In this document: one piece after another, positions 36,472-45,003 of the stretch
Position numbering within the stretch: the stretch's first letter is position 1
How the letters are laid out: the number at the start of each line of letters is the position of its first letter
Source of the DNA: an uncultured Bacilli bacterium
GTDB lineage: Bacteria; Bacillota_I; Bacilli_A; RF39; UBA660
Direction: 5' to 3'
Assembly (NCBI GenBank): GCA_910586295.1
Contig: CAJUGE010000018.1
Span: 1 to 64,000 of the forward strand
Length of the DNA: 64,000 bases
Program-made: the position numbers and the translations under genes
The notes under the pieces: generated by a model
Told to the model about the DNA's origin: nothing
The model's input: the letters and a program-made list of their open reading frames with translations, nothing else
The model's database searches: none

Positions 36472-38853
36472 ATGAGCAGAAAAACTAAAACAAACATAAA
36501 ACAAGGTCTTACAAAAAAAGAAGTGCAAGAAAGAATAGCAAAAAATCAAATTAACTATGATACACTTCCAAAAACAAAAACAATAAAACTAATAATAAAA
36601 TCAAATTTCTTCACATACTTCAACATGCTTAACATTACTCTAGGTCTATGTGTATTCTTAGCAGGATTATTTAACAATGCTTTATATGAAGGAATTAAAA
36701 ATTGTCTGTTTATGGGCGTAATATTCACAAACTCAGTAATAAGTATAGTAGAAGAAATAATATCAAAAAAAATTATAGATAAACTTAGTGTACTAACAGA
36801 AAGTAAAGTTATGGTACTAAGAGACAGTAAATACTCTGAAAAAGAAATAAATGAATTAGTATTGGACGACATAATAGAACTAAAAAGTGGACATCAAATA
36901 GTATGTGACAGTATAGTAAGAAGCGGAATAGTAGAAGTCAATGAATCTTTAATAACTGGAGAAAGCGACGCCATTACAAAAAAAGCAGGAGATACATTAT
37001 TGAGTGGAAGTTTTATAGTAAGTGGATCTTGCTTAGCACAAGTCATACATGTGGCAGAAGAAAACTATGTAAGTGTAATATCAAAAGAAGCGAAATACGT
37101 AAAAAAGACACCATCACTCATAATGTCATCTTTTGAAAAAATACTAAAAATTATTTCGTTTATGATTATACCATTAGGAATTATGCTATTTTTAACACAA
37201 ATGAAAGTAACGAATGGAGAAATAACAAGTTCTGTATTTTCTAGCACTGCAGGAGTTATAGGGATGATTCCAGAAGGTTTAATACTTCTAACAACTTCTG
37301 TCATGGCAGTAAGCGTAATGAGACTAAGCAAATATAAAGTCCTAGTTCAAGGGTTAAGTGCAGTTGAAACCCTTGCCAGAACAGATGTAATATGTTTAGA
37401 CAAAACTGGAACTTTAACAGAAGGAAAAATGACTTTGAAAAAAGTAATACCTTATAAAGATGTAAAAAAGCAAGATATTACAGAAATATTAAATGCTTTA
37501 TCGTATTGCATGACAGATTCTAATGCAACTATGGAAGCAATTAAAGAAAAATATAACGAAGAAACGTCTTGGGAATTAATAGAAGAAATACCATTTTCAA
37601 GTTCAAGAAAATTTTCATGTCTTTCATTTCAAAAAAAAGGTGCTTTCTACTTAGGCGCTCCTGAAATCTTATTCAAAAATAACAAAGAAATAACAAAACT
37701 CACAGAAAAATATCAAAAAAAATATAGAGTCTTAGTATTAGCAAAATCCAGAGTTTGTGATTTTACACCAAAAAATCTTAAACCATTAGCTATTATTTTG
37801 ATTGAAGACATAATTAGACCTTCTGCTGAATCTACTTTAAAATACTTTAGAAAACAGGGAATAGAAGTAAAAATAATAAGCGGAGACAACATAGATACAG
37901 TCACAAGAATAAGTGAAATATGTGGACTTAAAGATATAAAAGGAATAGATACTAGCATAATAAAAGAAGAAAGTCTTTCGAATGTTGTAGACGAATATAA
38001 TGTTTTTGCGCGTGTAACTCCAACAGGTAAAAAAATTATAATAAGTAGCCTTCAGAAAAAAGGTCATATAGTTGGAATGACAGGAGACGGAGTGAATGAT
38101 GTATTGGCTCTTAAACAAAGTGATTGCAGTATTGCGCTAGGTAATGGAGCAGATTCTACTAGAAGTGTAAGCTCATTGATATTACTTGATGGGAACTTTG
38201 ACTCCTTGCCAAAAGTAATTGATGAAGGAAGAAGAACAATAAATAACATAGAACGCTCTGCTTCACTTCTATTAATGAAAACAATATACACAATACTATT
38301 AATACTATTTAGTATAATATCAAAATCAGAATACTTCTTTGTTCCTATACAATTAACTTTAATAACAGGAGTAACTATAGGTATTCCATCATTTATACTA
38401 GCCTTAGAACCTAATCATGACTTAGTAACTGGTAACTTTTTAATAAAAATTTTAAATAAAAGCATTCCAGTCGCGCTCACTGTAGTAACAAACGTGATGA
38501 TAGTAACATTATTTGGGCATTGTCTAAACTTTAGTAGTGAAGTCACAAGTACAATGTCTGTGATACTAACGACAATGACGGGATTTATCTTTTTAATTAA
38601 ACTTTGTAAGCCATATAACTTTCTTAGGGTAACTCTAATAACTTTTCTAATATCTTTGTTCTTATTTGCTTGTTTCTTCTATAATGAACTATTTAATATA
38701 TGTAAACTAACACTTGATCATTTAGTCGTACTTACAATGTTAACGCTTGCTTCTATATTTGTATATATAGTTTTAGAAGAACTAAGCAACTATCTTTTAG
38801 ACAGTTATAATAAAAGAAATACTAAAAAAAGCAGAAAAACAAAAAAGTTTTAA
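36472..38853 (+). CDS. Cation-transporting P-type ATPase (CtpE-like)
   Basis: A 793-aa membrane pump. Visible motifs are the actuator TGES (LITGESDAI near residue 163), PEGL in M4 (IGMIPEGLILLTTS), the phosphorylation site CLDKTGTLTEG near 308, and the hinge TGDGVNDVLALKQSDC near 540. The PEGL rather than CPC motif rules out a heavy-metal pump, and the overall pattern is closest to CtpE-like/HAD-IC pumps, for which calcium has been proposed. About eight membrane helices are expected. The tail is very basic (NTKKSRKTKKF). It stands alone behind its own promoter. Confidence 0.88.
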   Translation: MSRKTKTNIKQGLTKKEVQERIAKNQINYDTLPKTKTIKLIIKSNFFTYFNMLNITLGLCVFLAGLFNNALYEGIKNCLFMGVIFTNSVISIVEEIISKKIIDKLSVLTESKVMVLRDSKYSEKEINELVLDDIIELKSGHQIVCDSIVRSGIVEVNESLITGESDAITKKAGDTLLSGSFIVSGSCLAQVIHVAEENYVSVISKEAKYVKKTPSLIMSSFEKILKIISFMIIPLGIMLFLTQMKVTNGEITSSVFSSTAGVIGMIPEGLILLTTSVMAVSVMRLSKYKVLVQGLSAVETLARTDVICLDKTGTLTEGKMTLKKVIPYKDVKKQDITEILNALSYCMTDSNATMEAIKEKYNEETSWELIEEIPFSSSRKFSCLSFQKKGAFYLGAPEILFKNNKEITKLTEKYQKKYRVLVLAKSRVCDFTPKNLKPLAIILIEDIIRPSAESTLKYFRKQGIEVKIISGDNIDTVTRISEICGLKDIKGIDTSIIKEESLSNVVDEYNVFARVTPTGKKIIISSLQKKGHIVGMTGDGVNDVLALKQSDCSIALGNGADSTRSVSSLILLDGNFDSLPKVIDEGRRTINNIERSASLLLMKTIYTILLILFSIISKSEYFFVPIQLTLITGVTIGIPSFILALEPNHDLVTGNFLIKILNKSIPVALTVVTNVMIVTLFGHCLNFSSEVTSTMSVILTTMTGFIFLIKLCKPYNFLRVTLITFLISLFLFACFFYNELFNICKLTLDHLVVLTMLTLASIFVYIVLEELSNYLLDSYNKRNTKKSRKTKKF

Positions 38854-39006
38854 CATTTCAAAGTTAAAATTTGACAAAGAAGAAATACCATCAGTAGTAC
38901 TCATTAATAATAAATACACTTAGAAATATATCTAATAATACACAAATGTTGATGATTTTTATTATTAATTTTGATACAATATATTTGGATAATATTGAAA
39001 AACTGA

Positions 39007-39168
39007 AAGTATTCATTTGTTTTGAGTCCGTATAACTTCAACTGGAATAGTAGCACTAGTAACAACGCGAACGTGTTCATTGTGCACGGTTCTAGTAATC
39101 CTGGCAACTTGAACAACACGAATGTCAACAATAGTAGTGGCGTCGTTCGTCCAGTAATTTCTCTTTGA
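39007..39168 (+). pseudogene. C-terminal fragment of a surface protein ending in RPVISL (Asn-rich)
   Basis: An open frame without start codon, preceded by TGA, reads YSFVLSPYNFNWNSS, then NNANVFIVHGSSNPGN, then NNTNVNNSSGVVRPVISL and TGA. It matches the end of a family also seen at 46874-47221 (FWTMTPGDFRNSSASVFYVD ... FVRPVISL). About a third of the residues are Asn, mostly AAC, and GC content is higher than in the flanks. It may be the remnant of a deleted gene, a silent cassette or a template repeat for diversification. No reverse transcriptase is present in the window. Confidence 0.6.
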
Positions 39169-39391
39169 TAATTAGTGTATTCATAACGAGAGTTATAGTA
39201 GAATATGCTTTAGAGAAACAAATATTATTCAATGCTTATGCAAAATATTCAAACTTACTAAATTATCTGATTTTAGTACAATTATTGGAATAAATCATTT
39301 AATTTAGTTTTTGTTTAGGACAAATTTTACTACTTTTTTCATATTTTAGTTTACTTTACATATAATAGTGTGTTAAAATATATTCGGCTTT

Positions 39392-39432
39392 AAGAAATAA
39401 GCACTTTTGTGGATTTCTTTTACTAGTGCTTA
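39392..39432 (+). promoter_or_regulatory. Structured rpsB leader with interleaved hairpins
   Basis: Two exact inverted repeats interleave: AAGAAAT (39392-39398) with ATTTCTT (39413-39419), and TAAGCACT (39398-39405) with AGTGCTTA (39425-39432). The order allows either a pseudoknot or two alternative hairpins, upstream of rpsB and downstream of its probable promoter. Ribosomal-protein leaders often act as autogenous control sites; this one could bind S2 (inference). Confidence 0.5.
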
Positions 39433-39496
39433 ACAATAGTTAGGTGTAAAGGTTTAGAAGCAAAAGGATGTAATAACGAAAGGAAGAGTGAAAAAT

Positions 39497-40444
39497 ATGG
39501 CAGTAGTGTCAAAAGGAAATTTATTAGAAGCTGGTGTTCATTTTGGACATCAAACTAAGAGATGGAATCCTAAAATGAAGGAATACATCTATACTTCAAG
39601 AGATGATATTTATATTATTGATTTGGAGAAAACTGTTGAAAAATTAGAGGAAGCATATGTAGTTTTGCGTGAAGCTTGTAAAGATGGTGGTAAAGCACTA
39701 TTTGTAGGAACTAAGAAGCAAGCACAAGAGGCTAGTATAGAAGAAGCTACTAGATGTGGTGGTTACTATGTGACTGAACGTTGGCTTGGTGGAATTTTAA
39801 CAAACTTCAAAACTATAAGAGAAAGAATCAATCGTATGACTCAAATAGAGAAAATGAAAGAAGAAGGAAAATTTGAGTTGTTACCTAAGAAAGAAGTAGC
39901 TAAACTACAAAAAGAATATGATAAATTAAATAAGATTTTATGTGGTATTAGAGAAATGACTAAATTACCACAAGCACTTATAATAACAGACCCTCGTATT
40001 GAAATTAATGCAATTAGAGAGGCAAGAAGACTTGGAATACCTGTATTTGGTATAGTAGATACAAATAGTGATCCAGACGATGTTGATTATGTTATACCTG
40101 GTAATGACGATGCAGTTCGTGCTGTTAAAATAGTTCTAGGTGTACTAGCAAATGCAGTATGTGAAGGAAATGGATTACCACTTGAAGATTACATTACTGA
40201 AGAAGAATTTGTTAAACCTAAGAAAAGTAAAGACGGCAAATCACGTGAAGAAGTTCAAGTAATTGAAAAAGAAGTAGTAAGTGCAGATGTTAAAGAAGAA
40301 AAAGTTGCTACACCTAGTGAACCAGAAGAAACAGAAGCATTAGAAGATATGAAGCTTGCAGACTTAAAAGCTTTAGCAAAAGATAAGGGTGTTAAAGGTT
40401 ATTCTAGTATGAAGAAAGAAGAGTTAATAGAAGCTCTTAAATAA
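39497..40444 (+). CDS. rpsB: 30S ribosomal protein S2 with C-terminal Rho_N/SAP-like extension
   Basis: A 315-aa S2 from ATG 39497 (GGAAGAG upstream; the GTG at 39488 is less likely). The core is standard: [20 protein letters not shown] at the start, [12 protein letters not shown], and [20 protein letters not shown]. After about residue 225 the usual protein ends, but here about 85 residues follow: a charged linker and a final 35-residue segment ([20 protein letters not shown], then [10 protein letters not shown]), which matches the Rho N-terminal/SAP-type nucleic-acid-binding motif. It is operonic with tsf, 19 nt downstream. Confidence 0.96.
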   Translation: MAVVSKGNLLEAGVHFGHQTKRWNPKMKEYIYTSRDDIYIIDLEKTVEKLEEAYVVLREACKDGGKALFVGTKKQAQEASIEEATRCGGYYVTERWLGGILTNFKTIRERINRMTQIEKMKEEGKFELLPKKEVAKLQKEYDKLNKILCGIREMTKLPQALIITDPRIEINAIREARRLGIPVFGIVDTNSDPDDVDYVIPGNDDAVRAVKIVLGVLANAVCEGNGLPLEDYITEEEFVKPKKSKDGKSREEVQVIEKEVVSADVKEEKVATPSEPEETEALEDMKLADLKALAKDKGVKGYSSMKKEELIEALK

Positions 40445-40463
40445 ATTATAAAGGAGAATTTTT

Positions 40464-41336
40464 ATGGATATAAAAGCAAGTGATGTAAAAGCATTACGTG
40501 ACATGACTGGTGCAGGTATGCTTGATTGTAAGAAAGCATTAGCTGAGACTAATGGAGATATGGATAAAGCAGTAGATTACTTAAGAGAAAAAGGTATAAG
40601 TAAAGCTGCTAAAAAGGCAGATAGAATAGCAGCAGAAGGACTTGCAAATATTTATGTAAGTAATAATAAAGCTGTAATAATAGAAGTAAATGCTGAGACA
40701 GATTTTGTAGCGAAGAATGCAGATTTTGTTAAAATGGTTGATACTATTGGTAATGCAATATTAAATAGTGAAGTTTCTACTTTAGAAGAGGCATTAAATG
40801 TTAATGTAGATGGTGGAAGTATAAATGACTTAATTATTAGTACTACAGCAACTATAGGTGAAAAATTAAGTCTTAGAAGAATAGACGTTGTTACTAAGAA
40901 CGATGAAGAAGTGTTTGGAACATACTTACATATGGGAGGGAAAATTGCTTCTTTAGTTGTAGTAAAAGGTAGTGACGAAGCAGTAGCTAAAGATGTAGCT
41001 ATGCAAAGTGCTGCAATGCGACCAGAGTATGTTTGCCGTGAAGAAGTTCCAGCAGAAAAGACTGAACACGAAAGAGAGATACTTGTTGAACAGGCTAAAA
41101 CAGAAGGTAAAAAGGAAGAATTTATTGATAAGATTATTGCAGGAAGACTTGATAAGTTTTATGCTGAAATATGTTTGATTGAACAGACTTTTGTAAAAGA
41201 TTCAGATTTGACAGTTAAAGTATATCTTGATAAAAATAATTCTGGCGTAGTTAAAATGGTACGTTATGAAGTTGGTGAAGGTATAGAAAAGAGAAGTGAA
41301 AACTTTGCAGATGAGGTTATGAGTCAAATCAAATAA
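40464..41336 (+). CDS. tsf: Elongation factor Ts
   Basis: A 290-aa EF-Ts, the nucleotide-exchange factor for EF-Tu. The N-terminal UBA-like domain and signature are clear (VKALRDMTGAGMLDCKKALA), followed by IIEVNAETDFVAKNADFVKM and the dimerisation region HMGGKIASLVVVKGSD. The length is typical of Bacillota. AAGGAG lies upstream of ATG 40464. The rpsB-tsf order is the ancestral bacterial arrangement, and both are probably transcribed from the promoter before rpsB. Confidence 0.97.
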   Translation: MDIKASDVKALRDMTGAGMLDCKKALAETNGDMDKAVDYLREKGISKAAKKADRIAAEGLANIYVSNNKAVIIEVNAETDFVAKNADFVKMVDTIGNAILNSEVSTLEEALNVNVDGGSINDLIISTTATIGEKLSLRRIDVVTKNDEEVFGTYLHMGGKIASLVVVKGSDEAVAKDVAMQSAAMRPEYVCREEVPAEKTEHEREILVEQAKTEGKKEEFIDKIIAGRLDKFYAEICLIEQTFVKDSDLTVKVYLDKNNSGVVKMVRYEVGEGIEKRSENFADEVMSQIK

Positions 41337-41343
41337 GTGTAAA

Positions 41344-41949
41344 ATGAAAAAGAAAACTAAAGAGAAAATTTTAAAAGGGAGCCTGTGTGTACTTACAGGT
41401 TTCTTTTTAATTTCATTAGCTTATTATGAAAGAAAACTAGAGAGAAGCCCTATGATAATAGCTAATTTAGAAGAAAATAATAACAGAGTATATCAAGAAG
41501 TACAAAAAGAAGATTTATTAAACATTCTTAGAAATGAAACTGGTGTTGTTTTGTTTGTTAGCAGTATGCTTGATGCTAGTAAATTTATTGATATCTTATA
41601 TGATTACAAAGATAAATATACAATCTATGTTTATAGTCTTAGAAATGATAAAATGGAACTATCTCTTAATGAAGAAAAGGCAATAGTTGTAAATAAAAAA
41701 CAGAGTAAATTATATGATGAGTTAATAGATTATTTAGGCGCTTATGCTGATAATCAAGTTTTTGTTGATGAGGACGGGAGTATAATTAGAACTGATTATA
41801 AAGTTATTTATACACCTACAGTTTTATTTATAAAAGATGGTAAGCCTATGTATAGTTATTCTTTTATAAATGAAGATATTTCTAATGAAGAATTAATAGA
41901 TATTTATAAGCAAGGCTTTGATGTACTTAAGAATGGGTATAATTCATAG
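41344..41949 (+). CDS. Membrane-anchored thioredoxin-like protein without CxxC
   Basis: A 201-aa protein 7 nt after tsf, with only a weak ribosome site, so it probably depends on readthrough. It has an N-terminal membrane anchor (ILKGSLCVLTGFFLISLAYY) and a thioredoxin-like fold: strand GVVLFVSSMLDASKF where CxxC would be, and the cis-Pro segment IYTPTVLFIKDGKP. The active-site cysteines are absent, so redox catalysis is unlikely; a chaperone-like or binding role is possible. A similar degenerate domain occurs in the thioredoxin-like protein at 27759. Confidence 0.65.
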   Translation: MKKKTKEKILKGSLCVLTGFFLISLAYYERKLERSPMIIANLEENNNRVYQEVQKEDLLNILRNETGVVLFVSSMLDASKFIDILYDYKDKYTIYVYSLRNDKMELSLNEEKAIVVNKKQSKLYDELIDYLGAYADNQVFVDEDGSIIRTDYKVIYTPTVLFIKDGKPMYSYSFINEDISNEELIDIYKQGFDVLKNGYNS

Positions 41950-41969
41950 AAATTATACTTTTTTTTCTA

Positions 41970-41998
41970 TTGACTTCTGTTAATTAGTTTAATAAGAT
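41970..41998 (+). promoter_or_regulatory. Promoter of the type III antitoxin RNA
   Basis: TTGACT (41970-41975), a 17-nt spacer and TAAGAT (41993-41998) lie directly upstream of the tandem-repeat RNA. Transcription would start near 42005. Confidence 0.65.
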
Positions 41999-42004
41999 AT
42001 ATTC

Positions 42005-42128
42005 ACTCGGAAGAAAAAGTGGCGATTCCGGCCTGTCTGTGAAACTATTAAAGTGAGTGATTCCGACTCTAACCGTGAAACTATAAAAGTAAAACTAGGG
42101 TTTATATTATTTTATACTCTAGTTTTTT
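42005..42128 (+). ncRNA. ToxI-like antitoxin RNA with tandem repeats (type III toxin-antitoxin)
   Basis: Two direct repeats of 34-36 nt (about 42016-42049 and 42050-42085) share AAAGTG, GATTCCG and GTGAAACTAT, and a third begins at 42086 (AAAGT). A promoter lies just upstream, a terminator follows (AAAACTAG/CTAGTTTT, 42091-42098 and 42119-42126, then T6), and the remnant of a ToxN-type toxin gene comes next. Promoter, tandem repeats, terminator and toxin in this order define type III systems, in which each repeat folds into an RNA that wraps the toxin. CGGAA at 42009-42013 can pair with TTCCG in the repeats. Confidence 0.7.
42091..42128 (+). terminator. Terminator between antitoxin RNA and toxin remnant
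   Basis: An 8-bp stem AAAACTAG/CTAGTTTT with a 20-nt loop that can extend the stem (GGGT/ATAC-like partial pairing), followed by six T. In type III systems this element sets the ratio of antitoxin RNA to toxin mRNA. Confidence 0.75.
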
Positions 42129-42154
42129 AGTTCCAAGTAGAGAGGAGAAAAAGT

Positions 42155-42314
42155 ATGGAAAATTTTAAATTAGTTAGAATCGATGAAGAATATTGTGATT
42201 ATTTAAGAAAATTTGATTCAAAAATTCCATTTAATTCTAATGAAAAGATGTTGTAATTTTAAATTACTTGAATCTAAATGTGATGAGTATAATAAACAAA
42301 TGATAAGTAATTAG
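42155..42314 (+). pseudogene. Decayed ToxN/AbiQ-type endoribonuclease (type III toxin)
   Basis: ATG 42155 behind AGAGGAG opens 33 codons that read MENFKLVRIDEEYCDYLRKF, then DSKIPFNSNEKML, then a stop; this fits the N-terminus of ToxN/AbiQ-like toxins (x-Y-x-x-Y-L-R-x-F-D-x-x-V/I-x-F-N). One frame over, 42258-42314 reads FKLLESKCDEYNKQMISN and a stop, which fits the toxin C-terminus (F-K-L-L-E-x-K). About 110 central residues with the catalytic region are missing. The toxin is therefore dead through an internal deletion, while the RNA antitoxin, promoter and terminator remain. Confidence 0.65.
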
Positions 42315-42396
42315 CTTAATTATTTGTTTTTTTGTGTAAATTGTTTGTTATTTTTACATATAATTAATTAGTTTTCTTTTAAATATAGTAGTTTTA

Positions 42397-42405
42397 TGTT
42401 ATACT
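42397..42405 (+). promoter_or_regulatory. Extended -10 promoter of the prpC-prkC-rsgA operon
   Basis: TGTTATACT at 42397-42405, 42 nt before the ATG of the phosphatase gene. No consensus -35 is apparent. This is the last plausible start site before the operon, because the toxin remnant ends at 42314. Confidence 0.5.
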
Positions 42406-42446
42406 TGATATAGTTAGGAATAGTAAAAACGAAAAGAGGTGTACTT

Positions 42447-43208
42447 ATGCTTGCACATTATCAAACAGATCCTGGAAAGGTACGTAGTCATAATGAAGAT
42501 AGTGTAACTATAGTAAAAAATTTAAGCAATGATTATCTTTTAGTAGTAGCTGATGGTATGGGTGGTCATAGAGCTGGAGAAGTTGCTAGTTCGATGGCTG
42601 TTACTACAATTGGAACTAGATTTCAAAAAGTGAGTACTTTAGGAACTAAATTAGATGCTATTACATGGCTTAAAGAAATTATTGAAGAAGTTAATACAAA
42701 TATTATAAAATATGCTGAGGAACATGTTGATTCAACAGGACTCGGAACTACCCTAGTATGTGCGATTCTTACTAGTGAATATTTAATATTTGCTAATATA
42801 GGAGATTCTAGTGGATTTGTATTTAAAGATGGAAAATTGTACAAAGTTACTAAAGACCATACTTTGGTTAACATATTAGTAGAAACTGGAGAGTTAAGAC
42901 CAGAGGAAGCTATCAACCATCCACAGAAAAATGTTCTTATGAAAGCCTTGGGTGCAGCACCTAAGGTTGAGACAGATATATTTGTTGTAGAAGATCCAGT
43001 AGATGGCATATTCTTATGTAGTGATGGCCTTACTAATATGGTTACTAAAGAACAAATTGAGAAAGTACTTAATGATAATGAACTTGACATAGAAGAGAAG
43101 GTTGATAAACTTATAGTCAAGAGTAATTTAAGAGGGGGAAATGATAATATATCAATAGCGTGTTTGCTGTTGGAGGCAGGTGAAAATAGTGATAATAAAG
43201 GGTACTAA
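42447..43208 (+). CDS. prpC: PP2C-type Ser/Thr protein phosphatase
   Basis: A 253-aa PP2C phosphatase (PrpC/Stp). Metal-binding and catalytic motifs are visible: RSHNEDS at residue 13, VVADGMGGHRAGE near 32, STGLGTTLVCAIL near 93, NIGDSSGFVF near 112, LCSDGLTNMV near 190 and GGNDNISIA near the end. It removes phosphates placed by the PASTA kinase encoded next. The kinase start lies inside this gene, so the pair is translationally coupled. AAGAGGTG precedes the ATG. Confidence 0.95.
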   Translation: MLAHYQTDPGKVRSHNEDSVTIVKNLSNDYLLVVADGMGGHRAGEVASSMAVTTIGTRFQKVSTLGTKLDAITWLKEIIEEVNTNIIKYAEEHVDSTGLGTTLVCAILTSEYLIFANIGDSSGFVFKDGKLYKVTKDHTLVNILVETGELRPEEAINHPQKNVLMKALGAAPKVETDIFVVEDPVDGIFLCSDGLTNMVTKEQIEKVLNDNELDIEEKVDKLIVKSNLRGGNDNISIACLLLEAGENSDNKGY

Positions 43209-45003
43209 AATTAATGATAGATATGCTATTATTAGGACACTTGGTGAAGGTGGTATGGCTAATGTGTATCTAGCCTACGATACAATACTAGATAGAAATG
43301 TAGCTGTTAAAGTTTTAAGAGGCGACTTAGCTAATGATGATAAATTTGTCAGAAGATTCCAAAGGGAGGCTTTATCTGCAAGTAGTTTAAATCATCCTAA
43401 TATAGTAGAAATGTATGATGTTGGTGAAGATGATGGTCAATATTATATAGTTATGGAATATGTTGAAGGTAAAACGTTGAAACAACTACTAAAAAAACGC
43501 GGAAGCCTTACTATTACAGAAGTAATTGATATTATGAGTCAAATAACTGATGGCATGGCTCATGCACATGATTCCTATATTATTCATAGAGATATTAAAC
43601 CTCAGAATATTATGATTCTTGAAAATGGACTTATTAAAATAACTGATTTTGGTATTGCTATGGCTATGAATAGTACACAACTTACTCAAACTAATTCGGT
43701 AATGGGAAGTGTACATTATTTGCCACCAGAGCAAGCTAATGGTAAGGGTTCGACTTTAAGAAGCGATATATACTCTATGGGTATACTCATGTATGAACTT
43801 TTAACTGGAGGAGTACCTTATAAAGGAGATAATGCAGTTGAGATTGCACTTAAACATCTTAAAGAACCACTTCCTAGTATTAGAAAGAAATTACCAGAGT
43901 TACCTCAGTCTATAGAAAATATTATTCTTAGAAGTACTGCTAAAAATCCACAAAATAGATATAAAGATGCTAGGGAGATGCATCAAGATATAATTACTGC
44001 TATGGATGAGAGTCGTGCTAATGAAAGAAAATATAATTATGTTTATTCAGAAAGCGACATTGAAGAAACTAAGATGTTAGATAATGCTGTTAAAGAAGTT
44101 AAAGAGTCTGAAAAAATGCGAAAAGAAGATATTATTAGATTAGATAGAGAAGAATCTAAGAAACAAAATAAACTTTTGATTATACTAGCTAGCATATTTA
44201 CAGGACTTGTAGTACTTGCAGCTGCTGTGGTGTTCTTGCTTCCTTATATTTCAAAAGATGAAACGAAGAAGATTCCAGATGTATCAAATTTGAGTGCAGT
44301 GGATGCTACTAACAAGTTGGTTGAAGAAGGATTTGAACCTACTTGTAGAGATAATGATAATCAAAAAATAGATTATAAGTATGAAGCTAGTGATGAGATA
44401 AAAGAAGGATATGCTATTAAAACTACTCCAGGTTCTGGAACTTTAGCAAAAGAAGGTAGAGAAGTGTGTATAGTTTTATCTAGTGGAGATGCTTCATTTG
44501 AAATGGAAGATTATAGTGGTAGAAATTATATTGAGGTTAAAACTCTTTTAGAAGAAAGATATAAAGTAAATGTTATTGTTGAAAAACAAAAGGTTTCTGA
44601 AGATGAGAACAAAGAAGAAAATTCTGTTATAGGAACTAAACCTGCAGTTGGTGAGACAGTTAAAAATGGTTCTACTATTACTTTATATATACCTGAAGTA
44701 GAAATTGTTTACCCAAATTTTGCTGATGGAAGCTATACAGTTAGCCAAGTAGAAGAATTTGCTAAAAAGTATAATTTGACTTTAACTATAAAAGAAGAAG
44801 AAAATGGAGTATTAACTCCAGGAACTATTATAAGTCAAAGTAGACCAGCAGGAAATCCAGTCCAAGAAGGTGTTCAATTTACTATTACAGTTGCAAAAGA
44901 ACCAAAAATCATAGGTGGTCCAGAAGATGATCCTGGGGATGAAGTTCCTACTGAGCCAGACACACCAGGAAATAATACAAATGGAGATGAAGATGAAAAC
45001 TAA
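43189..45003 (+). CDS. prkC: PASTA-domain Ser/Thr protein kinase
   Basis: A 604-aa membrane kinase of the PrkC/StkP type. The kinase domain (residues 9-270) has the Gly loop LGEGGMANVY, VAVKVL, the catalytic HRDIKPQN and the DFG motif ITDFGIA. One membrane helix lies near 325-350 (LLIILASIFTGLVVLAAAVV), followed by three PASTA repeats (from KIPDVSNLSAVDA) that bind peptidoglycan fragments. The start is GTG 43189, with AGGTG 6 nt upstream, giving MIIKGTKINDRY; GTG 43180 is too close to its ribosome site. It overlaps prpC by 20 nt and rsgA by 11 nt. Confidence 0.95.
   Translation: MIIKGTKINDRYAIIRTLGEGGMANVYLAYDTILDRNVAVKVLRGDLANDDKFVRRFQREALSASSLNHPNIVEMYDVGEDDGQYYIVMEYVEGKTLKQLLKKRGSLTITEVIDIMSQITDGMAHAHDSYIIHRDIKPQNIMILENGLIKITDFGIAMAMNSTQLTQTNSVMGSVHYLPPEQANGKGSTLRSDIYSMGILMYELLTGGVPYKGDNAVEIALKHLKEPLPSIRKKLPELPQSIENIILRSTAKNPQNRYKDAREMHQDIITAMDESRANERKYNYVYSESDIEETKMLDNAVKEVKESEKMRKEDIIRLDREESKKQNKLLIILASIFTGLVVLAAAVVFLLPYISKDETKKIPDVSNLSAVDATNKLVEEGFEPTCRDNDNQKIDYKYEASDEIKEGYAIKTTPGSGTLAKEGREVCIVLSSGDASFEMEDYSGRNYIEVKTLLEERYKVNVIVEKQKVSEDENKEENSVIGTKPAVGETVKNGSTITLYIPEVEIVYPNFADGSYTVSQVEEFAKKYNLTLTIKEEENGVLTPGTIISQSRPAGNPVQEGVQFTITVAKEPKIIGGPEDDPGDEVPTEPDTPGNNTNGDEDEN

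Larger units (their letters stand above)
38854..39496. other. Gene-free region before rpsB: gene fragment, promoter and leader
   Basis: A 643-nt gap without an intact gene. From left to right: about 150 nt with nothing recognisable; an Asn-rich, relatively GC-rich coding fragment (39007-39168); a featureless AT-rich stretch; a promoter for rpsB (TTTACA at 39355-39360 with TATATT at 39379-39384, spacer 18; or TATAAT at 39361-39366); and a leader with interleaved inverted repeats (39392-39432). The fragment and leader are listed separately. Confidence 0.6.

Noticed and set aside
42016..42090. Tandem riboswitch upstream of a small gene
   Set aside because: The repeats resemble no riboswitch known to me, and the promoter-repeat-terminator-ToxN order explains them better as a type III antitoxin RNA.
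42623..43120. Long 165-codon open frame on the - strand inside prpC
   Set aside because: It is the antisense shadow of the phosphatase gene; the + strand frame has all PP2C motifs, and the - frame has no ribosome site or recognisable domain.
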